The position numbers and the translations under genes were made by a program. A model generated the notes under the pieces. It made no database searches and was not told where the DNA came from. It saw only the letters and a list, made by a program, of their open reading frames with translations. 64,000 nt of DNA, from the NCBI RefSeq assembly GCF_030272615.1, contig NC_081413.1, positions 23,994,501 through 24,058,500 on the forward strand, in the 5' to 3' direction. This DNA comes from Cryptomeria japonica. Lineage: Eukaryota > Streptophyta > Pinopsida > Cupressales > Cupressaceae. Positions 23,692 through 33,898 of this stretch are shown one piece after another; the stretch's first letter is position 1, and every line of letters starts with the position of its first letter.

Positions 23692-23733
23692 GGTGGAAAT
23701 CACCGAAGCGGGGGTTTGACTAAGGCAAAACCC
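23692..23733 (+). other. Two-hairpin leader module, E2 5' LTR copy
   Basis: Hairpin 1 is GGTG-GAAAT-CACC (23692-23704). Hairpin 2 pairs GGGTTTG with CAAAACCC around ACTAAGG (23712-23733), with one bulged A. It is repeated in the 3' LTR (34850-34891) with only loop-side changes, and reversed in both E7 LTRs. Confidence 0.5.
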
Positions 23734-23863
23734 TATATAGCCGCCCATACACCCTTTTCCAGATATCACTGCAGGTTTCGGGATTCAGACGATGCCGCGG
23801 GATACAGATCCGGAGAAAGAAGGTCGAGACAGCACTCTGTATCAAATTGCAGAGTAGAAGACT

Positions 23864-23930
23864 GGGACAGGGGTGCTGGGCGCCCTGGTCCCTGGGACAG
23901 AGGCACTGGGCGCCCTGGTCCTCCGGACAG
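23864..23930 (+). repeat. GC-rich minisatellite in E2 5' LTR (2 units)
   Basis: The unit is about 30 bp: GGACAGGGGTGCTGGGCGCC followed by CTGGTCC. Two units are present here and three in the 3' LTR (35022-35120). The core GGCGCCCTGGTCC is nearly the reverse complement of the minisatellite unit GGACCATGGCGCC at 32961-33140 in the same element. Confidence 0.75.
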
Positions 23931-24354
23931 ACAGTTTGCAGACAGCTTTCCGACAGTGTTCCAGAGTGCAGAGCAGCAGTTTCCGGTGCAGTTTTCAGGA
24001 CAGTGGCGCGCGCGCCCCCATCCCGAACATTTTCAGTCCGATTTTGACTCCGGTTACACATCTGCATTCTTATTTCGTCCTTGTATTTACAGCTGTTCAT
24101 TGTTTAATCTCAATTCTGCAATCTTGTTATTAGTTCATACTTGCATTTTGGGATTAGGGTTTGAACTTGCATTACTTGATCTTACAATTTCAACAAGGGA
24201 ATAGAAATCCTAATAGATATCTCGTGGCTCTCTCTTTCACAAAAAGAAGTAGCCAATTGTGCGATATCTCTAGGCTCTTTCGTATTCCGTAATGTGTGTC
24301 AAAAGGTAGGATTAGGGCATGATAACCTAGTCTTGCTTTTTCCCCCACACATTT

Positions 24355-24374
24355 TGGTGAACCCGACATGAATC
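24355..24374 (+). promoter_or_regulatory. E2 primer binding site
   Basis: TGGTGAACCCGACATGAATC lies three bases after the LTR. The E1 site differs at few positions. The matching tRNA is not identified here. Confidence 0.7.
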
Positions 24375-24523
24375 TATCATTGCTTCCTCTTGCATTACAT
24401 TTGTTAGATCTAGATCTAGATTTAGTGTGTTTTCATTTCATTTTCATTAAAGAGAAAAGAAAAAAAAAAAAAAAAGTGTGTTTCTTTGCATTGTGTGTTT
24501 AAATTTTATGCAATCTTTTCAAA

Positions 24524-27424
24524 ATGTCAGATTTTTATTTGCAAAATGTTCATGCTTTTGATGATTATTATGAGTATAGCCAAGATGAATTAGATGAAGC
24601 TTTAGATGAGTTTTTAAACCCTAAAGATACCAAACCTTCATTTTACCAAAAACTCATAAACCTTGTTACTATGCCATTTAGGTGTGATGAGAAAGATAAG
24701 TCGAATGATTCCTCTCAAGGATACATTCCTATCAACTCTTCCCCTGAATCTAGTAACATGGTTGTTTTCAATAATCCCCTCTATGAGGAGATGTCTCCTT
24801 TTGAATCAAAAGACAAACCTTTTAACCGATATGATCATGCTTTGTTGGATGATGCTCTTGATGACTTTGTGGCTTTATCAAAATCTTTAAACAAGAACAA
24901 AACTTCTAAATTGGTTAACATGATAAACTTGAATGAGCATAAGAAGCCTCTCTTTGTAGTCCAAGGAGCTTATCCTTCTCCCACCTTTCAAGTTTCTAAG
25001 ACACCTCTCCTTACTATCCAAGGAGGGTATGATCATGATTCCTTTCGTACCCCGAATAAACCAATCATCACCGTGCAAGGAAGAAAACCTGTAAGTCCTT
25101 ACAGTTATGCTAAACAAATAACTAGAGAGAGTTATCATGTGGTTGCCCATACTTATCATACTAGAAATAATAGGCAACCTAATCCTCCTCCTGTTATTCC
25201 AGTTTCCCTTCCTAATCCTCAACCAATTCTTCAAGCTCCCCGTATTTCGCAAGTTATGGGTAAGGAATATGATCTCATAGAACAACTTAAAGCTACCCCT
25301 GCTAAGATATCCCTTTGGGATTTGATTCAAACTTCTTCCGCTTATCATGGAATGTTACAAGATGCCTTGAAAGATTTGAATGTTCCTCCACCGAATACAT
25401 CTAGTAATATAGCATCTTTTGTTAACTTTGTGATGAATCCTAAAGCTCAAATTGTGTTTTCCCAAGATGAGTTGCCTACTAGTGAAATTCAACAACAATA
25501 TGATCCCTTGATGATTGTGGTTATCATGAAAGACACTGCTATAAGACGAACACTAGTAGATAATGGCTCTGGCCTTAATGTGTGTAGCATTAATTTATTG
25601 CATAAGATGAATGTGGATACGTCTCTTATTGAGCCTGACTCTCGTCCCATTCGTGGCTTTGACAATGTGGCTAAGACTTCATTAGGTATCATCACCTTAC
25701 CTCTCACAGTGGGACCTGTTACTTTGCCTACTCCTATCCATGTTATGCCGGGAAATTTAACATATAACTTGTTATTAGGGAGGCCTTGGATTCACAGCAT
25801 GCAAGCTGTCCCCTCTACATTGCATAGACAAGTTAAATTCGTTTATAACAATAAGACATACACTTTGATGGGTGATACTAATTTTCAAGCTTGTCTACAA
25901 ACATCTACTTCCAAAGGGAGTTCTTCTAAGCCATCCTCATCTAGAGATGACTCTTTAAACAAGAAACCTATCGATGAATCCTCGCTCTCCGATGATCGGA
26001 ATTCTTTGGATGAGTCTGGAGCTCCTGAAGAGGATCCTTCTCGACTTGAAACTACACATAAAAAGGATTTTGATCCTAAGAAGGTTCTTGCAGAGGATGA
26101 CTGGGGATCTCTTGATTTTAACCCTACCTTTGTAGGTGAATATAAGGTTCCTTCTAGAGAAATTAAAATTGAAAAGAAGGAAGAAGCTGAAAATCATAAA
26201 GTTGAAAAGAAAGAAGAAGCTAAAAATCAATCAACCTTACCTGAATCTATGAGTAATAATTTTGTGGCCGCTTCTCAAACTTCTTCTCCTCACATCTATA
26301 ATTATGAAGAGTTTGATTCTTTGTCTTATGAAAAACCACCTTCTCTTCCTGAAATGGCTGATGGTTATGGTCGTGGTTTTCGCATTTTTGCTAAAAATGG
26401 GTATCATGGAAAAGGTTGTGGTGCTCATGAACAAGGGATAAGAGTTCCTCTAGAGACTAATTTTCACAATTATGCCTTTGGACTTGGCTTTAATCCCTGC
26501 AAACGTACTAAAGCTTCTAAAAGGCCATGCATTAGTGTAGATGCTATTTCTACATCTCTATCAATGCAGCACCCTGAGTATATTGATGGGGATCCTTCGG
26601 GTGACTGTGCTTTGGATATCTTCCCTACCGATGATGCTTTAGCTGAGTTCTTGGGAGCCTATGACACTCTTCCTTATTATCATCACAATAGGGGACTCCC
26701 TTATTGTTTGAACACCGAAGCCTATTTTGGAAAAGAGATTGATAATGATGAGATTGTGAAAGAATTCCCTCAGTTAAAGGATACTCCTCAACAAAGTAAT
26801 CTTCTCATAAGTGATACCACTGATGTTAAGATAGACCTTTGCAATAAAGAGAAAGTTATTAAAATTGGGAAATGTTTGGATGAAGAGGAACAGAAACAAT
26901 ATGAAGAACTATTGCATGAATTCCCTGAGATCTTTGCTTGGGCATATTCTGACATGCTTGGTATAGATCCTAAGATCGTTACTCATAATATTGTCTTAGT
27001 TCCTGATGCTAAGCCCGTGAAACAAAAGATTCAAAAAATGAATCCTAAGGTGGCTCTGCTTGTTAAGGCTGAGATTGAAAAATTATTGGAGGCTGGATTT
27101 ATCCGCCCTATTGACTATTCCCCATGGATTTCAAATATTGTCGCTGTGGCTAAACCAGATAACAAAATAAGAATGTGTACTGACTTTCGAGATTTGAATA
27201 AAGCTTCCTTGAAAGATGATTTCCCTCTTCCAAACATTGACATGATAGTTGATTCTACGGCAGGACATGCCTTGTTATCCTTCATGGATGGTTTTTCAGG
27301 TTACAATCAAATTTTTATTAACCCTCAAGATCAATTCAAAACTGCTTTCACCACTCCTTGGGGTACGTTTTGTTGGATAATGATGCCTTTTGGACTTAAA
27401 AACACCGGTGCAACTTATCAATGA
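24524..27424 (+). pseudogene. E2 polyprotein part 1: novel N-terminus, protease, G-patch-like motif, RT start
   Basis: This is 966 codons to a TGA at 27422. Residues 1-140 are acidic with two DELDEALDEF-like helices. About 140-200 holds three repeats around the core P(L/I)xxVQG or TIQGGY. About 240-290 is the Tat linker (EQLKATPAKISLWDLIQ). Protease is at about 335-450 (TLVDNGSGLNVCS, LLLGRPWIHSM). A G-patch-like motif is at about 615-645 (FAKNGYHGKGCGAHEQGI). RT fingers and palm start at about 850 (KIRMCTDFRDLNKAS, SFMDGFSGYNQI). No capsid or zinc knuckle is recognisable anywhere, although the leader before the ATG is only about 170 bases. The terminal TGA stands where relatives have CGA (Arg), a C-to-T change. 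Confidence 0.85.
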
Positions 27425-29224
27425 GCGATGACCCTTATCTTTCATGATTATATGCATAAGATTTTAGAGGATTATGTTGATGATATTTTGGCCAAATCCT
27501 TTCTTTGCATGGATCATGTTAAAGTCCTTCGTCAAATCTTTGAAAGAATTCGTAAATATCACATGCGCTTGAATCCTCGAAAATGCATTTTTGGTGTGGA
27601 TAGTGGAAAACTATTAGGGTTCATAGTTTCGCATCGTGGGATTGAGGTGGACACTAAGAAAATAGATGCTATTGTTAATATGCCACCTCCTAGAAATGTC
27701 TCTCAACTTACAAGCTTACAAGGAAAGATTCAAGCTATTCGTAGGTTCGTGTCTCAACTTGCGGATCATACCTTTCCTTTTACTCAACTTCTTAAAAAGG
27801 ATATCACTTTTCAATGGAATGAAGACTGTCAGCAAGCATTTGAAGATTTAAAAGTGTACTTGGCTAGTCCTCCTATTCTTCAACCCGCCGAACCTTCTAA
27901 ACCCTTCCTTCTGTATACAGCTGCTTCTTCTCATGCTCTCGCAGCATTGTTGGCACAACATGATAAAGATGGTAAGGAATGTCCGGTTTATTACATAAGT
28001 CATACCTTACTCGATTATGAGACCCGATATTCTGCGATAGAAAGACAATGCTTGGCCTTGGTATTTGCGACTCAGAAATTGAGACATTATCTTTTGAATT
28101 CAGAAGTCCATGTCATGGTAAAGTTTGATCCTTTGAAGCATCTTTTCTCTAAAACTGATTTATCAGGACGTCTAGCTAAGTGGGTTATGATGTTAACTGA
28201 ATTTGACCTTAAATTTGTTTCACAAAGAGCAATTAAAGGACAAGCATTGACCGATCACTTAGTTGAGGCCCCTTCACCTTTCTCCTTCCCTAACCCTGAG
28301 TCCTTTCCTGATGACTTCATTCTTTCTATAGAGAAAGATGAAACTTGGGAGTTATACTTTGATGGCTCTAAGTGTCGTACGAGATCGGGGGCAGGTGTTG
28401 TTCTGATTTCTCCTACAAAGAAGTCCATTCCTTTATCATATCGTCTAAATTTCCTGTGTACCAATAACATTGCTGAGTATGAGGCTCTTATAGCGGGAAT
28501 AAAAGCAGCCTTAGCTCTGAATATAAAACACATACATATCTATGGAGATTCGCAATTGATTATAAGACAAGTAACAGGAATATATCAAGCAAAACAAGAC
28601 AAATTATCACAATATAAAGACCTTTCTATCTCTTTATTACAAAATTTTGATTCTTATACTATGGAACCCGTTCCTCGAAAAGATAATCGACATGCGGATG
28701 CAATGGCATGTCTGGCTTCTCTAGTATCTTTAGAGGACCCTGTGGTTGATCTTAAATTCATTATTCACAACCTTATTTCTCCAGCTATTGTAGATGATTC
28801 TAGCCTGGTAACATGTTGTGACTTTGTAGACTCAGACGAATGGTACTCGCATATCGTAAGATATTTGACTGATGGTACCTTTCCTGATTCCGCTAATAGG
28901 AACACTAGGGCTAGAATCCGCAAGCTGTCTGCTAGGTATATCATTCTTTCTAATGTCCTTTACCAAAGGGGTTATGATGGTCTTCTCCTTCGTTGTCTTA
29001 ACAAGTCGGAAATCCCTGTTGCTCTTGAAGAGGCACATTCAAGTGCCTGTGGGGGGCATTTTGGGGGCAAATCCTTGGTTCATAGATTGCTTCGTATGGG
29101 ATACTATTGGCAAACTATGCAGAAGGATTCCTTTTCATTTGTTAAAAAATGTCATCAATGTCAACAACACAATAATTTGATTCATGCTCCTGCCCAAGAA
29201 CTCCATTCTCAAGTAGCTTCTTAG
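27425..29224 (+). pseudogene. E2 polyprotein part 2: RT catalytic part, two RNase H domains, integrase zinc domain
   Basis: It continues in the same frame as part 1. The catalytic box is YVDDILAKS near the start. The first RNase H begins PFLLYTAASSHALAALL. A second, archaeal-type RNase H follows (ELYFDGSKCRTRSGAGVVL, AEYEALIAGIKAAL, IYGDSQLIIRQV, DNRHADAMACL), with its D-E-D-D residues present. The integrase HHCC domain closes the segment (GGHFGGKSLVHRLL, CHQCQQHNN). TAG at 29222-29224 ends it. Dual RNase H is the mark of Tat-lineage elements; the first, ancestral copy looks altered (TAAS where active enzymes have D-A-S). Confidence 0.88.
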
Positions 29225-30100
29225 ACTTTCTCCGCATGGGGTTTGGATCTTATTGGAAAAATCTCTCCTCCTTCATCTCAAGGACACACCTTCATTATAA
29301 CCGCAACAGATTACTTTACAAAGTGGGTAGAATCTATTCCCCTTCGCTCTACTACTGCTGAAGTGATTTGTCAATTTCTTCTAGAAAACATTATTTCTCG
29401 ATTCGGGATACCTTCTACTATAATCTCAGATAATGGGACATCATTTAAGAACAAGGACGTGAAGAAATTCCTCGAGAAGTATCATATCAAACATCGATTT
29501 TCTACACCATACTATCCTCAGTCAAATGGTCAAGCCGAATCATCCAATAAGATAATTGAACAAATTCTTCGCAAAACCGTGAGTAAGCATGGTAAGGATT
29601 GGAGTAACCAGCTAATCTATGCTCTTTGGGCCTACCGAACGAGTGTATGAATTGCTACGGGAACTACTCCTTATAATCTTGTTTATGGTGCTGATGCTAT
29701 TATGCCCTTAGAATTAGAGATTCCATCACTTAGGGTTTCTCTCAAAGGTATAGTAGATGATGACTCTTATAGAGAACAACGACTTCAACAGCTTGAGATG
29801 CTTGATGAATAGCGTATAAATGCTCTTGATCATATTCAAGCGTATCACAAAACTCTACAACGAAGCTATAATGATAAGTTTATTCAACGTTCCTTCTCAG
29901 TAGGCGACTTAGTCCTTTATGAGAATCAACGCAATGTGAATGCCTTACCTGCAGAAAAGGGAAAATTTAGTCCTAATTGGCTTGGACCATATATCGTTAT
30001 TGAGGATTATGGATCAAGTGCTTACAAAATAGCGGATGTAGATGGTACGCCTCTTAAAGAACCTATTAATGCTATGCACTTGCGTAGATATTATGCTTAA
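29225..30100 (+). pseudogene. E2 polyprotein part 3: integrase core and C-terminus
   Basis: Same frame again, ending at the natural TAA 30098-30100 after NAMHLRRYYA. Core residues are LDLIGKISPP, IISDNGTSFKN and NGQAESSNKII (D, D, E). Stops are TGA at 29648 (relatives have CGA, Arg) and TAG at 29810. The C-terminal module SVGDLVLYENQ...GPYIV is complete. From 24524 to 30100 there are four stops and no frameshift. Confidence 0.87.
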
Positions 30101-30698
30101 TTCTTCATTCTTCATCTATCTTCTTTTTTTCAATTCTTCAACATTGGATAATATGTTAGTATCTCTTAATTAAAGCAAAATAGAATTAAATGTTATGTTG
30201 TTTAATCTATATTGCTTCGTTCCTAACAAGCGTGTCTTCTTACTTTATAGTTTGTCTTGAATTCATTTATGTAAATTGTAAAAGATTTACATTCCTATTA
30301 TGCTAGCATATTATACAGTGTCTTTATGTGTTAAGTAGAATCGTATCATGTTGTGTTTAAATTCAGAATTAAATCACATTAGTTATATGATTCTTAGACT
30401 TAATGCATATGTCTTCCTTATCATCAATGTAGTACTTGATTAAATATTTAATTAAGTCACACAAGTATCAATTTAATCATGGAGCATTAAGAAATCAATC
30501 ACATGGAAATTAAATTCTGAACATACATGTACATTTACCAAATGAATTAGATTTAATCAAAACAAAATATACATTGTTTTAAGCATTAAAGATAACACAT
30601 TTGAGACAAAGAGAAGCATGTATATATATATATGTGGATCGTATATAAAAACAGGTCACTGTATATCCAAAATGTGACCTCTCTTTTACATCATAAAA
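30101..30698. other. E2 spacer between pol and the antisense gene
   Basis: AT-rich, with a short (TA)n run near 30621-30640 and no coding pattern. The two genes converge here, so it should hold the 3' ends of both the pol-side transcript and the antisense PMD transcript. I see no convincing poly(A) signal pair. Confidence 0.4.
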
Positions 30699-31141
30699 TC
30701 ATCTCCTATCCCTAGGGCTAGTGGCTGGAGAGTGTCGACTGGACGCTCCCTCCTGATCTGGCCGTGAAGGTGGACCCATGGGTGTGTAGCGCGATACAGA
30801 TCGTGAGTGACTCCAAGAGGAACTCCTGCGATCCCTATCCATAAGGATCGCGCGATAGGTGGTAGCCTCGACCTGAGCTGCTGCTAGATCTCGCCGCGCC
30901 TGCTGGAGGTCCTCTTATAGGACTCTCTCTCTCTGCTGTGCCCGTTGGACGTCCTCTGATAAGACTCTCTCTCTCTCCCTCCATATATCTACCTGTACTC
31001 GGAATGGGGAAAACAAGTCCTCATGCCAACCTGCATTCCCCTGAGGCCTATAGGCAATCTGTGAGGAACTGGGGATCTGTGCTATCATGGAAATGTCTGT
31101 CATTGCCTGCTGAATCAGGGAACGCCACTCCTGCACATTAG

Positions 31142-31221
31142 CTGTGGCAGTAGAATAGATTTTTTGCTAATACCATTCTATATCATCAAAACATTAATCA
31201 ATCAATATAAAACTACTATAC
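31142..31221 (-). other. Intron 2 of the antisense PMD gene
   Basis: An 80-bp AT-rich interval between CAG|GTATAG and CTGCCACAG|C on the minus strand. Exon 2 leaves one base and exon 3 supplies two, so the frame is kept. The upstream exon already has a stop at 31238, which weakens the case only slightly because it is a single substitution. Confidence 0.6.
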
Positions 31222-32851
31222 CTGGATCTCCCTCACGCTAGTAGGGATCATGATATGGTACCATCTGTGCCTGGGCACTGCTAGGCTCCCCTCGCTCGAA
31301 TAATCTGTGCACGATGGGTGTAGGCTGGATGGTACTAGGAACATGTCTTCGTATCGCCTCATGTTCCCCCTGTTGAGGAATAAAAGGTGGATCCAGAGCT
31401 ATGGTATCATCTCCTGAATGGTGGGGAGCTGCATCCGATTCCTCCTCATCATCTCTATCCTCCTCCTCGTCATCCTCATCCGCATCATCACCTGCATCTC
31501 CCTCATCCTCCTCTCTATCTATATCCTCCTCCTCCTCCTCCTCGGCACTGGACTGATCGCCTGTAGGTGGATCAGGATCTCTCGCCTCCTCATGATCCTC
31601 TCCCTCCTCTGGCTCCTCTGACCTGGATCCCTGGTCCTCGTCTTGGTATCCATGTCCCCATGGGCCTGGATAGCCTGTCGGATGATCTGGTGAAAAGATA
31701 GGACCTGGATATGATCTCATAAACCATGAGACGTACCTGTGCTGTGCTCCAGGCTCTGCAGAGTAGTCAGTGACTACAGCCTGATCAGATCCCTCTAAGT
31801 CTGTAGTCTCAATGTCATCTACCGTCGGTCTCGCTACTGCTCTAGGTCTGGGAAGGACCCGTGAGTGTCGAGTATAGATGGGCACATCGGCTGGAACACA
31901 CTGCTCTAGCCCGAACTGCCTCCGTACTCGATCGAAGTAGAAAGGGACTATGATGTGTGCATATCGTCCTCACAGTAGGCGGTTCCTCTGTAGGCATGCT
32001 AACTGTCTCTCCATACCATCCCATCTGTGCATCTATAGGTAAGGTCTCCACACTATCACCTCGGCTGTCAGTCTGTCAAAAATCACTCTCCAATATAACA
32101 AATCTCCAACTCTCCACTCGCTGGTAAGTGGATAAGCGAACACCCTAGGTCGCTCGCTCGCTGTACTCAGCGGAAAGCCGATGGGCCTGGTGCATGTGAA
32201 GTGCTCTAAAATCCACACCTGCAGAAGTGTGCATGTCATCAAACTGAACCCCTGTCCGAATACATACTCCTCAAGGTCGTGATAGAGATGCGCAAGCATA
32301 CTCCGACCCCAAGCATACACTCTCCTGTGCCTCTCCATCGCTCTGATACACCATGTGAGACCCCCATGCATGTGCGTGCCTCGCCCATTAGGGCAGACGG
32401 CTAGTGCTATGATGGCTATCATAAGGCATCTCATAAGGGGTACCTCCCCTGTAGGATGTAAGAGCCAGCTGACCATGACGCGACCTCTCGTCTCGATCGG
32501 CATGACTCTCCCTATGCAATACATCTGCTCTCTCTGATGATCCTCCGCTGATCGATCGGTCGCGTATGTAACTGTCGCTCCTCTGATAGGAAGACGAAGT
32601 ATATGGTATACATCCTCGAGTGTGACCGTCAGCTCTCCTACTGGAAGGTGAAAAGTGCATGTGTCAGGATCCCATCGCTCCATCAAGGCCATCAACATCG
32701 CAAGATGAAATCGAATGGCCGGCATGAGAATCATAGACCACAATCCCACAATCGATAGTGTGTCTCTCTCTGACTGAGTCAGCCGCGGAATCTGATCTCG
32801 CAAAGTGCGAAGAATATGTCCCGCTGTATGCTCTCTCATGTACGGGAGACC

Positions 32852-33225
32852 CTGCAACATCAAAACATGACTATAATCAGTACTCGATCATCAAGAACGC
32901 TAATGCAAATTGTCGTACATTGTATGCTAGCCTTGTAACCCCTTGCCAGGCCCTGATTGGGGACCATGGCGCCTTGTCAGGGACCATGGCGCCCTGTCAG
33001 GGACCATGGCGCCCTGTCAGGGACCATGGCGCCCTGTCAGGGACCATGGCGCCCTGAAGGGACCATGGCGCCCCTGTCAGGGACCATGGCGCCCTGGGGG
33101 GACCAGGGCGCCCCACAGGGACCATGGCGCCCTGGGTGGGCCCCGGTCAGCCTTCAGGGCCCGCATACAATCACAAAAAAGTCAAAATGCGAAAGAATCA
33201 AAAGTCAAACGTTCAGTCAACTCAC
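32852..33225 (-). other. Intron 1 of the antisense PMD gene
   Basis: 374 bp from a consensus donor (GTGAGT, 33225-33220) to an acceptor TGATGTTGCAG ending at 32852. Both exons meet in phase 0. About half the intron is the GC-rich minisatellite at 32961-33140, unusual for plant introns, which tend to be AT-rich. Confidence 0.6.
32961..33140. repeat. 20-bp GC-rich minisatellite (about 9 units)
   Basis: The unit is GGACCATGGCGCCCTGTCAG. Four units are near-perfect and in register from 32961; later units vary at the CTGTCAG end. On the plus strand it creates two overlapping open frames, which are repeat artefacts. The core shares GGCGCC and TGGTCC with the LTR minisatellite of the same element in opposite orientation. 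Confidence 0.92.
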
Positions 33226-33306
33226 GTCGTCCAGTGGCTCGTCGTCGATCACGGCCTGGCGCAGGATCTCGATCCTCGTGGGATGCTCCGGTCGTCGTGA
33301 AGGCAT

Positions 33307-33898
33307 GATGATGGCTAGGTGGGCTCTGCTGCACTGAATAGTATTCTGAAATCAACAAAGTGACGAATACAAGTGTCACTTTCGAGGTATATACTCTCAT
33401 TTTCTTATTCTTACTTTTTGAAACCCTAATTCTCCTCTGTCATTCATTTTATCATAACTTGAGTTTGGGAGATGCGATTTTCGAACTGTTTGTTGCGTTG
33501 GAATCATATTTTCCTTCCCCTACTCTCGGGATGTTCCAAAAAGTGCTCTGATGAAGCCTATTTAGTGAACACCCCTCATCAATACTCTCTTACACAATTT
33601 GTCGCAAGTAAACATGCTACCCTGTTTCACCTCCCTAATAAGCAAGTCGAAACAGGGGGGGCATATAGCTACTCATAGATTTCATCACTTTCCCTAGTAA
33701 GCATTAGGTGATTTTGTGATCTAACGTGTGTTTTGTAGGGTGCGGTTCCTAACTGTGTACTGCAGATACCGCTGGGGGCTTCGTCCGACAACTTATGGAT
33801 ATATCCTTTTTCAAATAATGTTTACTTTTCTGTACTTTAGCTTGCATATGCACGTAGTACTCATATGACCGCTAAAGTGGGGGCTAAATGTAGCGTCG
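33307..33898. other. E2 region before 3' LTR: antisense promoter candidate and purine tract
   Basis: On the minus strand a TATATA (33386-33394) lies about 85 bases upstream of the PMD ATG and could start it. On the plus strand the last 300 bases are conserved, reversed, in E7 (57297-57580), ending with the polypurine tract in CGCTAAAGTGGGGGCTAAA (33880-33898), which primes plus-strand DNA. E1 has the nearly identical GCTAAAGTGGGGGCAAAA. Confidence 0.5.

Larger units (their letters stand above)
22731..24351 (+). repeat. E2 5' LTR
   Basis: 1621 bp, TGTAGCGGCG to CCCCCACACA. It carries a TATA-like box (23243-23252), the hairpin module (23692-23733) and a short GC-rich repeat (23864-23930). The apparent 175-codon frame at 23677-24204 lies wholly inside the LTR leader and shows no domain. 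Confidence 0.92.
30699..33306 (-). pseudogene. Antisense plant mobile domain (PMD, MAIN-like) gene inside E2, three exons
   Basis: Minus strand: exon 1 33306-33226 (27 codons from ATG), exon 2 32851-31222, exon 3 31141-30699 (TGA). Donor GAC|GTGAGT and acceptor TTGCAG|GGT bound intron 1 in phase 0; intron 2 (31221-31142) is CAG|GTATAG ... CCACAG, and joining keeps the frame. Exon 2 shows PMD hallmarks: FHLPVGELTVTLEDVYHILR, LPIRG, VIVWRPY and RVRRQFGLEQCVPAD. An acidic tail rich in Glu and Asp follows, and exon 3 ends Arg/Ser-rich. In-frame stops: TAG near 32033, TGA near 31996, TAG at 31238 and TAA near 30915; no frameshift. PMD proteins such as MAIN and MAIL1 act in plant nuclei in gene expression and transposon silencing. 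This gene is a relic. Confidence 0.8.

Noticed and set aside
23677-24204. 175-codon plus frame (and a 126-codon minus frame at 23720-24100)
   Set aside because: Both lie inside the E2 LTR leader, recur only in part in the 3' LTR, and show no domain. The GC-rich minisatellite lengthens chance frames.
25489-26434. Several minus-strand frames of 65-91 codons opposite the E2 protease region
   Set aside because: They are shadows of the strong plus-strand frame and show no independent motifs.
31418-31621. Leucine/isoleucine-rich plus-strand frame that looks like membrane segments
   Set aside because: It is the complement of the Glu/Asp-rich tail of the antisense PMD gene; GAG/GAT codons read as CTC/ATC.
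32943-33337. Two overlapping plus-strand frames of 121 and 126 codons rich in Gly, Pro, Trp and Arg
   Set aside because: They are translations of the 20-bp minisatellite. The real coding signal here is the antisense PMD gene, whose intron contains the repeat.
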